DNA of 64,000 nt from Hungatella hathewayi (GTDB lineage Bacteria > Bacillota > Clostridia > Lachnospirales > Lachnospiraceae). Position 1 is the stretch's first letter; every line of letters starts with the position of its first letter. The notes below the pieces were generated by a model. It was not told where the DNA came from. It was given only the letters and a program-made list of their open reading frames with translations, and made no database searches. Both the position numbers and the translations under genes were made by a program. The stretch is taken from the NCBI GenBank assembly GCA_025149285.1, contig CP102274.1, forward strand, positions 640,501 through 704,500, read 5' to 3'. Positions 48,912 to 58,223 of the stretch are shown in pieces.

Positions 48912-49913
48912 ATGATGATGTCTAATGATATCGGTATCGATTTAGGTACCGCCAGCATACTTGTGTATATAAAAGGGAAAGGTGTTGTATTAAAAGAGCC
49001 TTCCGTAGTTGCAATTGACCGTGACACGAACAAAATCAAGGCGATCGGGGAAGAGGCGAGACTGATGATCGGCAGAACGCCGGGCAATATCGTCGCAGTC
49101 AGACCGCTTCGCCAGGGTGTTATCTCCGATTATACCGTAACGGAGAAGATGTTAAAATATTTTATCAACAAGGCAGTAGGCAAGAAAACACTGAGAAAGC
49201 CGAGAATCAGCGTCTGCATTCCAAGCGGAGCCACAGAAGTTGAGAAGAAGGCCGTAGAGGACGCTACGTATCAGGCAGGAGCCAGAGAGGTAGCCATTAT
49301 CGAAGAGCCGGTTGCGGCTGCGATCGGCGCAGGCATCGATATCGCCAAGGCCTGCGGAAACATGATCGTAGATATCGGAGGCGGTACTTCTGATATCGCA
49401 GTCATCTCCCTGGGCGGCACGGTAGTGAGCACGTCCATCAAGGTGGCCGGTGATGATTTTGATGAGGCACTGGTTCGCTATATGCGTAAAAAACACAATC
49501 TTCTGATCGGAGAGAGAACCGCAGAGGAGATTAAGATTAATATCGGTGCGGCTTACCGCAGACCGGAAGTCCTGACCATGGAAGTGAGGGGCCGTAACCT
49601 GGTTACCGGTCTTCCAAAGACGATTGTCGTTACATCCGATGAGACTCTGGATGCATTAAAGGAACCGGCCATGCAGATCGTGGACGCAGTACACAACGTT
49701 CTGGAGAGGACTCCACCGGAACTGGCAGCCGACATATTTGACCGCGGCATTGTTCTGACCGGAGGAGGTTCCCTGCTTTCCGGCCTGGATTCCCTGATCG
49801 AGGAGAAGACGGGGATCAACACCATGATTGCAGAAGATCCGCTTACGGCTGTTGCGATCGGTACAGGAAAGTTTATCGAGTTTACCCATGACGGCGGTAA
49901 ATCTGAATTTTAA
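48912..49913 (+). CDS. mbl: MreB/Mbl-type rod-shape actin homologue
   Basis: The protein has 333 residues of actin-type ATPase. Phosphate loop 1 is DIGIDLGTASILVYIKGKGVVLKEPSVVA, the connecting motif EEPVAAAIGAGID, phosphate loop 2 MIVDIGGGTSDIAVISLGG, and the adenosine motif IVLTGGGSLLSGLD. Such proteins move along the membrane and guide lateral wall synthesis. Whether it is Mbl or MreB is uncertain: it stands alone without mreC/mreD, as Mbl and MreBH genes often do, so the symbol is tentative. AGGAGG lies 6 nt before the first of three ATG codons. Confidence 0.92.
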   Translation: MMMSNDIGIDLGTASILVYIKGKGVVLKEPSVVAIDRDTNKIKAIGEEARLMIGRTPGNIVAVRPLRQGVISDYTVTEKMLKYFINKAVGKKTLRKPRISVCIPSGATEVEKKAVEDATYQAGAREVAIIEEPVAAAIGAGIDIAKACGNMIVDIGGGTSDIAVISLGGTVVSTSIKVAGDDFDEALVRYMRKKHNLLIGERTAEEIKINIGAAYRRPEVLTMEVRGRNLVTGLPKTIVVTSDETLDALKEPAMQIVDAVHNVLERTPPELAADIFDRGIVLTGGGSLLSGLDSLIEEKTGINTMIAEDPLTAVAIGTGKFIEFTHDGGKSEF

Positions 49914-49940
49914 CCATTGTAAGCAGGAAAGCTGCAGGAC

Positions 49941-49978
49941 AACCCTGGCGGAACACGGATTCCGGCAGGGTTAGTTTT
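49941..49978 (+). terminator. possible terminator between mbl and recD2
   Basis: AACCCTG (49941-49947) pairs with CAGGGTT (49966-49972) and AGTTTT follows. An outer stem AAGCAGG (49921-49927) with CCTGCTT (49986-49992) could extend it. Confidence 0.55.
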
Positions 49979-50026
49979 GCGGCTGCCTGCTTTCTGTATT
50001 TTCTATGAAAACAAAGGGGGAAGACC

Positions 50027-52252
50027 ATGGCGACGGTCTGCGGATTTGTAGAACGAATTAAATATCGCAACGAAGAAAATGGCTATACGGTCTTAAGCCT
50101 CACGGATGAAGGAGACGAATACACGCTTGTCGGTAACTTCCATTATATCAGCGAAGGCGAGATGGTGGAGGCCACTGGTCCCATGACCGAGCATCCGGTT
50201 TATGGGGAACAGATGACGGTGGAAACCTATGAGATCAAGACTCCCGAGGATACCGCTGCCATGGAGCGCTATCTGGGATCCGGCGCGGTGAAGGGAATCG
50301 GAGCCGCGCTGGCGGCCAGGATCGTCCGGCGCTTTAAAGCAGATACGTTTCGGATCATGGAGGAAGAACCGGAGCGCTTATCCGAGGTAAAGGGAATCAG
50401 TGAGAAAATGGCCATGGCGATTTCCGAACAGGTGGAAGAGAAGAAGGAGATGCGCCAGGCCATGATGTTCCTCCAGGAATACGGCATTTCCATGAGTCTG
50501 GCCGTGAAAATCTTTCAGGAATACGGTCCCAGGCTCTATACCGTGATAAAAGAAAATCCCTATCAGCTGGCGGATGATATCGCGGGCGTGGGCTTCAAGA
50601 TGGCGGATGAGATCGCCAAGCGGGTGGGGATCTTCACGGATTCGGATTTTCGTATTAAATCGGGAGTACTCTACACACTTCTTCAGGCCACGGCAAACGG
50701 CCATACGTACCTGCCGGAGGATGAACTTCTCTCACAGGCGTCAGAGCTTTTGCGGGTAGAAAAGGAATCCATAGAAAAGCATCTGATGGACATGCAGATC
50801 GACAAGCGCCTGGTGATCCGGGAGTCAGAGGGAATCCGCATTGTCTATGCATCCCAGTATTACTATATGGAAATGAGCGTGGCGCGTATGCTCCACGATT
50901 TAAATATCAGAGGCAGGGAGCCGGAAGAGACAATCAGAAAAAAGCTGCTTCAGATTCAGAAGGAAGAGTCGATCGAGCTGGACGAAAAACAGGTTCAGGC
51001 GGTGGTGGAGGCGGTAAACAGCGGCCTTCTTATCATTACGGGAGGACCCGGAACCGGAAAGACCACGACGATCAATACCATTATCCGGTATTTTGAGAGT
51101 GAGGAGATGGAGATCCTTCTGGCTGCGCCCACAGGAAGGGCGGCAAAGCGAATGACCGAGGCTACCGGCTATGAGGCCCGGACGATCCACCGTCTGTTGG
51201 AAATTTCCGGCATGCCCGGGGACGAGCGTTCTGTCGGCATGCATTTTGAGAGAAATGAGGAGAATCCGCTGGACGCAGATGCCGTCATCATCGATGAGAC
51301 CTCTATGGTGGATATCCATCTGATGCAGTCCTTATTAAAGGCGGTGAATCCGGGAACGAGACTGATTCTGGTGGGTGATGTGAACCAGCTGCCCAGCGTC
51401 GGCCCCGGCAATGTGCTGAAGGATGTCATTGAAGCCGGCTGTTTTAATGTAGTTATGTTAACCAGAATCTTCCGGCAGGCGAGCCAGAGCGATATCGTTG
51501 TCAACGCCCATAAGATCAACGCGGGCGAGACGGTTCCGCTTGGCAAGAAGAGCAATGACTTCCTGTTTATTAAGCGCGACGATCCCAACACGATTATAAA
51601 CGCCATGATTACCCTGGTGCAGAAGAAGCTGCCGGGATACGTGGGGGCAGACCCCTATGATATCCAGATTATGACTCCCATGCGAAAAGGCGCGCTGGGA
51701 GTGGAACGGCTGAACACCATCCTGCAGGAGTATTTGAATCCGCCGGATAAAAGCAAGCTGGAGAAGGAGAGCGGCGGTGTGACCTTCCGGGTGGGCGACA
51801 AGGTCATGCAGATCAAGAACAATTACAACATCGAGTGGGAAGTGCGGAATAAATACGGGATCCCTGTAGACAAGGGAACCGGTATTTACAACGGAGATAT
51901 CGGAATTATCCGGGAGATCAATTTGTTTGCGGAGCTGGTGACCGTGGAATTCGACGAGGGCCGTATGGTGGAGTACAGCTTTAAGCAGATGGAAGAACTG
52001 GAGCTGGCCTACGCCATCACCATCCACAAATCCCAGGGAAGCGAGTATCCCGCTGTGGTGATTCCCATTTTCAGCGGTCCGAAGATGCTGATGACCCGGA
52101 ACTTAATCTATACCGCCGTGACACGGGCCCGGGCCTGCGTCTGCCTGGTGGGAGTGCCGGAGGTGTTCCAGGCCATGGTGGACAATGAGATGGAGCAGAG
52201 GCGGTATTCGGGGCTTAAGGAGAGGATTTGTGAGATTTATCAGGTGGAATGA
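50027..52252 (+). CDS. recD2: RecD2-type ATP-dependent 5'-3' DNA helicase
   Basis: The protein has 741 residues. The N-terminal OB-like and helix-hairpin-helix part includes AMERYLGSGAVKGIGAALAARIV and LSEVKGISEKMAMAI. The helicase core has Walker A TGGPGTGKTTTINTI (about residues 338-352), APTGRAAKRM, IIDETSMVD, LVGDVNQLPSVGPGNVL and TRIFRQA. The C-terminal DKVMQIKNNYN and AITIHKSQGSEYPAVV motifs complete superfamily 1B. RecD2 acts outside RecBCD in repair and replication-fork work. AAAGGGGGAAG precedes ATG 50027. The last codons lie in a terminator hairpin and overlap the convergent response-regulator gene by 13 bp. Confidence 0.95.
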   Translation: MATVCGFVERIKYRNEENGYTVLSLTDEGDEYTLVGNFHYISEGEMVEATGPMTEHPVYGEQMTVETYEIKTPEDTAAMERYLGSGAVKGIGAALAARIVRRFKADTFRIMEEEPERLSEVKGISEKMAMAISEQVEEKKEMRQAMMFLQEYGISMSLAVKIFQEYGPRLYTVIKENPYQLADDIAGVGFKMADEIAKRVGIFTDSDFRIKSGVLYTLLQATANGHTYLPEDELLSQASELLRVEKESIEKHLMDMQIDKRLVIRESEGIRIVYASQYYYMEMSVARMLHDLNIRGREPEETIRKKLLQIQKEESIELDEKQVQAVVEAVNSGLLIITGGPGTGKTTTINTIIRYFESEEMEILLAAPTGRAAKRMTEATGYEARTIHRLLEISGMPGDERSVGMHFERNEENPLDADAVIIDETSMVDIHLMQSLLKAVNPGTRLILVGDVNQLPSVGPGNVLKDVIEAGCFNVVMLTRIFRQASQSDIVVNAHKINAGETVPLGKKSNDFLFIKRDDPNTIINAMITLVQKKLPGYVGADPYDIQIMTPMRKGALGVERLNTILQEYLNPPDKSKLEKESGGVTFRVGDKVMQIKNNYNIEWEVRNKYGIPVDKGTGIYNGDIGIIREINLFAELVTVEFDEGRMVEYSFKQMEELELAYAITIHKSQGSEYPAVVIPIFSGPKMLMTRNLIYTAVTRARACVCLVGVPEVFQAMVDNEMEQRRYSGLKERICEIYQVE

Positions 52253-53775
52253 TTGATACAGCTTCCACCTGTTTTTGTCATGTTGAGTGCGGCACTGTAC
52301 GCGCTGGGAGTCATCCCGGTCTTCTTTTTAAAAAGCTGGGAAAAGTAATGAGGATTGTTTCCGCAGCCAACCTTTTCCGCAACAACCTGAATTTTTTCAC
52401 CGGCAGCCATATACTCTTTCGCACGGGTAATCCGGATATCGGTCAGGTAATCGGAAAATTTGCGCCCGGTTTCTTTAAAAAAACGCTTGCTGACGTAATC
52501 TACATTCATAAACAGAACCTGTTCTGAGATGAATTTAAGCGTCAGTACAGAGTTTCCCAAATTGTTTTCCACATAGGTTGTGATCTGCTCCACCATGGAA
52601 CTGGCGCTGTTTTCCTTTGATGGCGAGAGAAGCAGATATTCCAGGTGATCCAGAATCAATGGTTTCAGCCTTTTGGGATCAGTTTCTCCGTCAATCTCAA
52701 TCAGCCATTCCGTAAGGGTTACGGCAGAGCATGAGGGATTGTCAGCAGCCGCTTTCAGGAGCAGATTTCCGGACAGCTGTTTTAAGAAAGCGGCGTCTTC
52801 GATTCCCGTCAGAAGATCAGCAAGGCTGTGAAAGATATCTGCTGATTCGTGTTTTATCTGCTGATACAGATGCTCTGCCTCGGACATGAGAGAGTTGTAA
52901 TTGCAGGTGTAGAGCAGATGAAAGTTGTTAATATAATAGATGGTACTGAACCGCTTTAATTTAACAAGGATGATTTCAAGCAGTTTATACAGGCTGGGAT
53001 ATGTCTCTTTCTGTATCTCCAGACCCACAGGCTGGGAGGGGATCGAAAGGTTACGGATCAATTGCATCAGCAGGTCGCTGTCTGCTGAATAATCCTTATA
53101 AAAGAGAAGCAGGGTGTTATGTACATAGGTACCGTGCATGGTGACCTGCGGCAGATTTTGTTCGCAGAACAGCTTCAGTTCATGTAGGAAGGAATCCAGG
53201 CTGTCTATTTCAAGAAAGAACACGTAGAGAAGCTGGTACGGGGTGGAATAAAAATCGAGATACGGCTCATAGGAACGGAGAATATCAGGCAGAGCCTTTT
53301 TCTGCCCCAGGCTTTCACTGATTACACTGGAGACGATGTTGTGGTGCATGCTCCCGGTCAGGAGAGCATGGCCGCTTTCTAAATACCTCGTCCGTTTTCT
53401 GGCATAGCTGTCCTTCGCGGCCTCTGCGATGCAGTCTGATATCTGTGATTTATTGCAGGGCTTCAGCAGATAATGCTTTACGCCATACTTCATGGCTTCC
53501 TTTGCGTATTCGAATTCTCCATATCCGGATAATAGGATAAATCGTGTATCGAGATCCATAAGAGATACTTTTCTGATCAGTTCCAGTCCATCCATACCAG
53601 GCATCCGGATGTCGGTCAGGACGATGTCGGGGTCCTCATCAATAATCATATCGTAAGCCTCAAGGCCGTTTCTGCATAATCCGGTCAGCTCTACTCCGAG
53701 CTTTTCCCAGTCAATAAGACGGGAAATACTCTCTCTTATGACGCGTTCGTCGTCGGCAATTATCATTTTCAGCAT
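52240..53775 (-). CDS. YesN-type response regulator with AraC DNA-binding domain
   Basis: The protein has 511 residues. The receiver domain is MLKMIIADDERVIRESISRL, with the phosphorylation Asp in DIVLTDIRMPGMDGLEL (about residue 54) and the conserved Lys in YLLKPC. A long middle region of about 270 residues has no clear motif. The C-terminal AraC domain carries two HTHs (LTLKFISEQVLFMNVDYVSKRF and IQVVAEKVGCGNNPHYFSQLFKK). ATG 53775 follows AGGAGG; it overlaps the kinase stop by 7 bp, so the two are coupled. It most likely controls the divergent ABC operon. Base composition looks more AT-rich than neighbouring recD2. Confidence 0.92.
   Translation of the reverse strand: MLKMIIADDERVIRESISRLIDWEKLGVELTGLCRNGLEAYDMIIDEDPDIVLTDIRMPGMDGLELIRKVSLMDLDTRFILLSGYGEFEYAKEAMKYGVKHYLLKPCNKSQISDCIAEAAKDSYARKRTRYLESGHALLTGSMHHNIVSSVISESLGQKKALPDILRSYEPYLDFYSTPYQLLYVFFLEIDSLDSFLHELKLFCEQNLPQVTMHGTYVHNTLLLFYKDYSADSDLLMQLIRNLSIPSQPVGLEIQKETYPSLYKLLEIILVKLKRFSTIYYINNFHLLYTCNYNSLMSEAEHLYQQIKHESADIFHSLADLLTGIEDAAFLKQLSGNLLLKAAADNPSCSAVTLTEWLIEIDGETDPKRLKPLILDHLEYLLLSPSKENSASSMVEQITTYVENNLGNSVLTLKFISEQVLFMNVDYVSKRFFKETGRKFSDYLTDIRITRAKEYMAAGEKIQVVAEKVGCGNNPHYFSQLFKKKTGMTPSAYSAALNMTKTGGSCINHST
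52241..52276 (+). terminator. terminator at the recD2 3' end
   Basis: CAGGTGGAA (52241-52249) pairs with TTCCACCTG (52263-52271), followed by TTTTT. It includes the last three codons of recD2 and the 3' end of the convergent gene. Confidence 0.8.
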
Positions 53776-55556
53776 ACGATTTCCTCCTGATCGGTAATAT
53801 AAGGCATGTGAATCCGGGCAACCGCCCATTCCTGGTCATTGTACAGGGTCAGGCCGTATTCTTTTCCAAACATCAGCTTGATCCGCTCGTCGATATTGAT
53901 GAGGCCGATCCCAAAGCCGTGCGGCCTGATCTCCTGTGAACGAAGTTTTTCCAGCAGACACTCTTCAAAGAGTGAACCGTCATTTTTGACCAGGACCATC
54001 AGGCTGCCGGATTCCTGCTGATGTTCAATGGTTATTTCAATGGAGCACAATTCCGTGGATTCCTCCAGACCGTAATTAATTGAATTTTCCACCAAAGGCT
54101 GGATACACATTTTGGGAATCTGAGCATTGTATAAGGCTTCATCGCAGTGTATGGAAAATTCCAGCCGGTCCTCAAATCGGTATTTCTGAATCGTGATGTA
54201 GGCGGTTACGATCTCCAGCTCTTTTTTCAGATCAAAATGGGAGGTGGAATTGCTGAGTGTGGCGCGGAGCAGAGTTCCCAGCGATTCTATCATGGACGAG
54301 ATTTCCATGTTTCCTGCCACCTGTGCCCGCCAGTTGACGGATTCCAGAGTGTTGTACAGAAAATGCGGGTTTATCTGAGTCTCCAGGGCTTTTAGCTGAG
54401 CATCCTTTTTCCACAGTTCATTTACGTAGTTTACCTGTATTAAATGTCTGATTTTTCCGGCCATGCTGTCAAACTGCCGGTTTAAAAGGCCGAATTCATC
54501 CCTGCGGCTGCTGTAGTCGTAATCGCTGTCAATCACTGCATTTTCATCGGTGCTGAAGGCCTCCATCTTGCGAATCAGACCCTGCGTGTGTCTGCTGATA
54601 AAGGAGATCATGGACTCAGAAAAGATGATAGCTAACAGAATGCTCAATATAATCATGACAATACTCAGCGTCCGAACAAAGGATACTGATTTGAAAATAG
54701 GATCATAGGAGAGATAGCATACGTAAGTCCAGCCAATACCGGGAATTACATCCTCCGTCACAAAATATCTGTGTCCATCGACATTCATGATATCATAACT
54801 CCGCATGGCTGAAGCCTTCCTCTGGTCATGAATAGTGGCCGATATGGGATTATCGTTGTAAATGATCGTATCTCCGGTCATGATATAATACTGGGGATTC
54901 TCATACAGCGGATCTTCTTTGTTTAAAGAATTCATTAACCCATCCAGATCAATGGAGACAAGAAGCGTTCCGAGCTCTTCCAGATTGGAGCTTTGGATAT
55001 TTTTAATGAGCCGTCCCATAAAAATTCCATATTCATTTCCGTAATCACATATCCATACCGGACGGCCGTCTCCGTCATGAGCTGCGTTAAGGACACTGCG
55101 CTCAATCTCCTCCGGTGTTTTGCGGGAGCCGAGAAAGTTTGAATAGGTGATAAACTCAGGATTATTGAGGGTAATATAGCTGATAAAATTAGGCTTGTAC
55201 TGTTGATAGTATTCCAAAACCGTATAGGACAGTTTTTTATAAGCCTCTGTACGTATCCGGGGATTATCCGAATGTCTGACGTCGGATAAGTTGCTTTGAA
55301 TATTGGAATCAGACAGCATGAGGCCTGACATGGTTTCAATGTTGGATAAGTAGTAGGAGATGGTAGTCGCAGAGTAGGAAAGATTGTTTGCTATGGTCTT
55401 TTGAAGCAGTTTTAAGTAGGCGTCAGAGACTACGGAGATTCCCGCCAGACTGACACCGGATATCAGAAAAATAGAAACAAGAACAATGGTAAGTATTTTT
55501 CTTTTCAGAGATATATTGGAAAAAATCAGTTTGATTCGATTGACCAGGCCTCTCAC
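53769..55556 (-). CDS. YesM-type sensor histidine kinase
   Basis: The protein has 595 residues. TM1 is ILTIVLVSIFLISGVSLAGI near the N-terminus, then an outer Cache-like domain of about 260 residues, and TM2 TLSIVMIILSILLAIIFSESM. A HAMP-like segment, the His_kinase domain with INPHFLYNTLESVNWRA (phospho-acceptor His) and a HATPase domain (PLVENSINYGLEES, GFGIGLINIDERIKLMFG) follow. Such kinases sense extracellular sugars or related nutrients. The start is probably GTG 55556 after GGAGG; an upstream in-frame ATG at 55625 has no ribosome site and lies in the palindromic control region. Confidence 0.9.
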   Translation of the reverse strand: MRGLVNRIKLIFSNISLKRKILTIVLVSIFLISGVSLAGISVVSDAYLKLLQKTIANNLSYSATTISYYLSNIETMSGLMLSDSNIQSNLSDVRHSDNPRIRTEAYKKLSYTVLEYYQQYKPNFISYITLNNPEFITYSNFLGSRKTPEEIERSVLNAAHDGDGRPVWICDYGNEYGIFMGRLIKNIQSSNLEELGTLLVSIDLDGLMNSLNKEDPLYENPQYYIMTGDTIIYNDNPISATIHDQRKASAMRSYDIMNVDGHRYFVTEDVIPGIGWTYVCYLSYDPIFKSVSFVRTLSIVMIILSILLAIIFSESMISFISRHTQGLIRKMEAFSTDENAVIDSDYDYSSRRDEFGLLNRQFDSMAGKIRHLIQVNYVNELWKKDAQLKALETQINPHFLYNTLESVNWRAQVAGNMEISSMIESLGTLLRATLSNSTSHFDLKKELEIVTAYITIQKYRFEDRLEFSIHCDEALYNAQIPKMCIQPLVENSINYGLEESTELCSIEITIEHQQESGSLMVLVKNDGSLFEECLLEKLRSQEIRPHGFGIGLINIDERIKLMFGKEYGLTLYNDQEWAVARIHMPYITDQEEIVC

Positions 55557-55594
55557 TGTGCTGCCGCCTCCCCGTTCCCATATGCTGTGAGCCG

Positions 55595-55617
55595 TTATGA
55601 TGATACTATTATCATAA
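55595..55617 (+). promoter_or_regulatory. palindrome between the divergent kinase and ABC operons
   Basis: TTATGAT and ATCATAA are separated by 9 bp (55595-55617). The place between divergent operons suggests a regulator site. Confidence 0.45.
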
Positions 55618-55710
55618 GAAAACACAGGGAAAAAAGCAAGAATAAGCGCAGAAGAAGACGGTTTTTTGATACAGGATACCGGAATATTGGATTAAAATTA
55701 TGGATTTTCG

Positions 55711-55720
55711 GTGATATACT
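55711..55720 (+). promoter_or_regulatory. extended -10 promoter of the URO-D/ABC operon
   Basis: GTGATATACT contains TGn plus TATACT (55715-55720). The -35 region TTAAAA (55692-55697) is poor, as expected if the response regulator must activate. Confidence 0.5.
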
Positions 55721-55764
55721 GAGGGCAGTTGAGGACAACGAAAAAGAAATGAGGGGGAAAGAAG

Positions 55765-56736
55765 ATGACGAAAAAGGAGCGGGTACTGCATGCGATCAGG
55801 GGTGAAGAGACGAAAGAGATTCCTTCCTGCTTTTCCATGCATTTTTCACCGGAATATGCGAACGGAGAGAATGCGGTTCGTGCACATGTTGATTTTTATA
55901 AGCAGACAGATGTCGATATTCTCAAAATCATGAACGAGAATCTGGTGACCTGCGATCATGAGCTTCACACGATACAGGATTATACGGAATTCCAGAGGAT
56001 TACCGCAGAACAGCCTTTTATGAGACGGCAGGTGGATCTGGTCAAACGGATCCTGGATGAAACGGGAGGAGAATGCTATACCATAGGCACCCTTCACAGC
56101 GTAGGTACTTCGGCCATGTATCATCCGTTTAAACCGCAGGGATACGGGTATGACCAGTCCAGAAAAATCTTTGACGCATGGCTGAAAGAGGACCCTGTAA
56201 AGATGCTGGAGGCTATGAAAAGAATCACAGACGGACTCTGTGAACTGGCGGTAAAATACATAGAAGCAGGTCTGGACGGCGTCTATGTGGCTTCACTGGG
56301 AGCAGAGAGAAGATTTGGACTTACCAGAGAGCAGTTTTTAAACTGGATCGCACCTTTCGACCAGATGATCATGAGGGCGGTAAAGGAGGCTGGCGGAACC
56401 TGTTTTCTCCATGTATGCAACCGTGATGTCAATCTGGATTATTACCGCGATTACGATGAGAAACTGTATGATGTGGTGAACTGGGGAACGTTTGAAGTTC
56501 CGTGTTCCTTAAAAGAGGGAAGAGAAATATTCCATCAAAGGACGGTAATGGGTGGCCTTGCTAACCGGCAGGGGGTGCTGGCAGCAGGGAGCGAGGAGGC
56601 GCTTGTAAATACGATCCGCTCGGTAACAGAGACGTATGGAAGAAAAGGGTTTATCCTTGGGGCCGACTGTACCGTGGCGACGGAACAGGACTTATCAAGA
56701 ATCAGATTAGCAGTAGACACTGCGAGAAAATTATAA
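55765..56736 (+). CDS. uroporphyrinogen-decarboxylase-family protein (URO-D-like)
   Basis: The protein has 323 residues. It begins MTKKERVLHAIRGEETKEIPSCFSMHF, the URO-D/methyltransferase family start, and continues with VDILKIMNENLVT, GTSAMYHPF, GLDGVYVASLGAE and the C-terminal AAGSEEALVNTIRSVTETYGRKGFILGADCTVATEQDLSRIRLAVDTAR. Members include UroD itself and MtaA-like methyltransferases. No heme genes and no corrinoid protein gene lie nearby, so neither of those roles is supported here. As the first gene of an ABC-transport operon it may act on the imported compound. The start follows AGGGGGAAAGAAG. Confidence 0.8.
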   Translation: MTKKERVLHAIRGEETKEIPSCFSMHFSPEYANGENAVRAHVDFYKQTDVDILKIMNENLVTCDHELHTIQDYTEFQRITAEQPFMRRQVDLVKRILDETGGECYTIGTLHSVGTSAMYHPFKPQGYGYDQSRKIFDAWLKEDPVKMLEAMKRITDGLCELAVKYIEAGLDGVYVASLGAERRFGLTREQFLNWIAPFDQMIMRAVKEAGGTCFLHVCNRDVNLDYYRDYDEKLYDVVNWGTFEVPCSLKEGREIFHQRTVMGGLANRQGVLAAGSEEALVNTIRSVTETYGRKGFILGADCTVATEQDLSRIRLAVDTARKL

Positions 56737-56748
56737 AGGAGAAGGACT

Positions 56749-58140
56749 ATGAAAAAAAGAGGATTGGTGATGATGGTGGCTGTGCTTGCGGCAGCAGGAC
56801 TGGCCGGATGCGGCGGCAATTCAGCAGAAAAACAGCAGAATACTACTCAGGCGGCTGAGAGTACGGCAGGGCAGGAGAGCAGCAGCGGAAAAGAAACAAC
56901 AGCAGAAGCGGGAAATACTCAGGGGGATAAGACGGAACTCACCATTACCTGGTGGGGAAGCCAGCAGCGGGCGGAGCTGACGCAGGAAGCGCTGTCACTG
57001 TATGAAGCGGAGAATCCCGGCGTTACCTTTGACGGCCAGTTCCTGTCAGGAGCGGATTACTGGAATAAGCTGGCGACTTCAGCGGCGGGCCATACCATGG
57101 CTGATGTGGTGCAGATGGACAAGGCGTATATTCAGCAGTATGTGGACAACAGCATGTTGGTTGATTTGCAGCCTTATGTGGACAGCGGTGTTATTAATAT
57201 GGAAGATGTGGATAAAACAGTACAGGAATTTGGAAGGATCGGAGACGGGCTCTATGCCATCTGTATCGGTGTAAACTCTCCTGCACTGCTGTATAACCAA
57301 ACGCTGCTGGAGGAAAATGGAATAGAGCTGAAAGACAACATGACTATGGATGAGTTCCTGAATGTGTGCAGACAGGTAAAGGAAAAGACGGGGTATAAAA
57401 CCAATCTGCAGTATAATAATGGAACCTCATGGATGGACTTCTTCCTTCGTTCAAAGGGAGAGTACTTATTTGGGGACGGTGCGATCGGCGCATCGAAAGA
57501 AAATCTTACTGAGTATTTTAACCTCTATAAGATGGGAATCGATGAAGGCTGGCTGATTGACCCCAGTGTTTTCGCAGAGCGGTCCATCGGACAGCCGGAG
57601 CAGGAACCGCTGGTCTACGGTTCAGATCCGTCTAACATGTCATGGTGTGCGTTCTACTTTTCCAATAATATGAATGCCGTCACGAACGCAGCGCCGGAGG
57701 GTATGAAGATCGGTATTACCACCTGGCCATCCGACGATGCAGTGAAATCCAATTATTTAAAGCCAAGCATGTTCTTTTCTGTCTCTGTTGACAGTGAGAA
57801 ACCGGAGGAGGCCGCTAAGCTTATAGATTACTGGACCAATTCGGTGGAATGCAACAAGATTCTTTTAGGTGAGCGCGGAGTACCCGTGTCGTCTGTTGTG
57901 GCGGACGCTATTGCCGCAGATATGAGCGAATCTGATCAGAAGGTGGTCGATTATATTAATAATGTTGTAACGCCCAAGTGCTCTACGGTCAGCCCGGCTT
58001 CGCCTAACGGAGCTACGGAAGTATATGATGTTGTATATAAAATGCAGGAGAAGATCTGCTACGAGGAGATCACTCCGGAAGCGGCGGCAGAGGAACTGTT
58101 AAAACAGGGCAACAAGATATTACAGAGCAAGCAATCATAG
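56749..58140 (+). CDS. ABC transporter substrate-binding lipoprotein
   Basis: The protein has 463 residues. Signal peptide MKKRGLVMMVAVLAAAGLAGCG has lipobox LAGC with Cys near residue 21, followed by a Ser/Gln/Glu-rich linker. The family-1 fold is visible in LTITWWGSQQRAELTQEALSLYE, the DVVQMDKAYIQQYVDNSMLVDLQPYVD region, DGLYAICIGVNSPALLYNQTLLEENGI and EEAAKLIDYWTNS. The aromatic and acidic content suits a carbohydrate-like ligand. AAAGGAGAAGG precedes ATG 56749. A partial terminator separates it from the permease genes. It belongs to the operon under the YesMN-type pair. Confidence 0.92.
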   Translation: MKKRGLVMMVAVLAAAGLAGCGGNSAEKQQNTTQAAESTAGQESSSGKETTAEAGNTQGDKTELTITWWGSQQRAELTQEALSLYEAENPGVTFDGQFLSGADYWNKLATSAAGHTMADVVQMDKAYIQQYVDNSMLVDLQPYVDSGVINMEDVDKTVQEFGRIGDGLYAICIGVNSPALLYNQTLLEENGIELKDNMTMDEFLNVCRQVKEKTGYKTNLQYNNGTSWMDFFLRSKGEYLFGDGAIGASKENLTEYFNLYKMGIDEGWLIDPSVFAERSIGQPEQEPLVYGSDPSNMSWCAFYFSNNMNAVTNAAPEGMKIGITTWPSDDAVKSNYLKPSMFFSVSVDSEKPEEAAKLIDYWTNSVECNKILLGERGVPVSSVVADAIAADMSESDQKVVDYINNVVTPKCSTVSPASPNGATEVYDVVYKMQEKICYEEITPEAAAEELLKQGNKILQSKQS

Positions 58141-58147
58141 GAACGAA

Positions 58148-58177
58148 GGGGCTGCTGCAAAGGAGCGGCAGCCCTTT
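58148..58177 (+). terminator. partial terminator after the binding-protein gene
   Basis: GGGCTGC (58149-58155) pairs with GCAGCCC (58168-58174), followed by a short T-run. The permeases downstream have no clear promoter. Confidence 0.6.
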
Positions 58178-58223
58178 CTGCGCCTGAAAACAGCGAAAAA
58201 CAGTCAGAATGGCGGTGGTTGAT

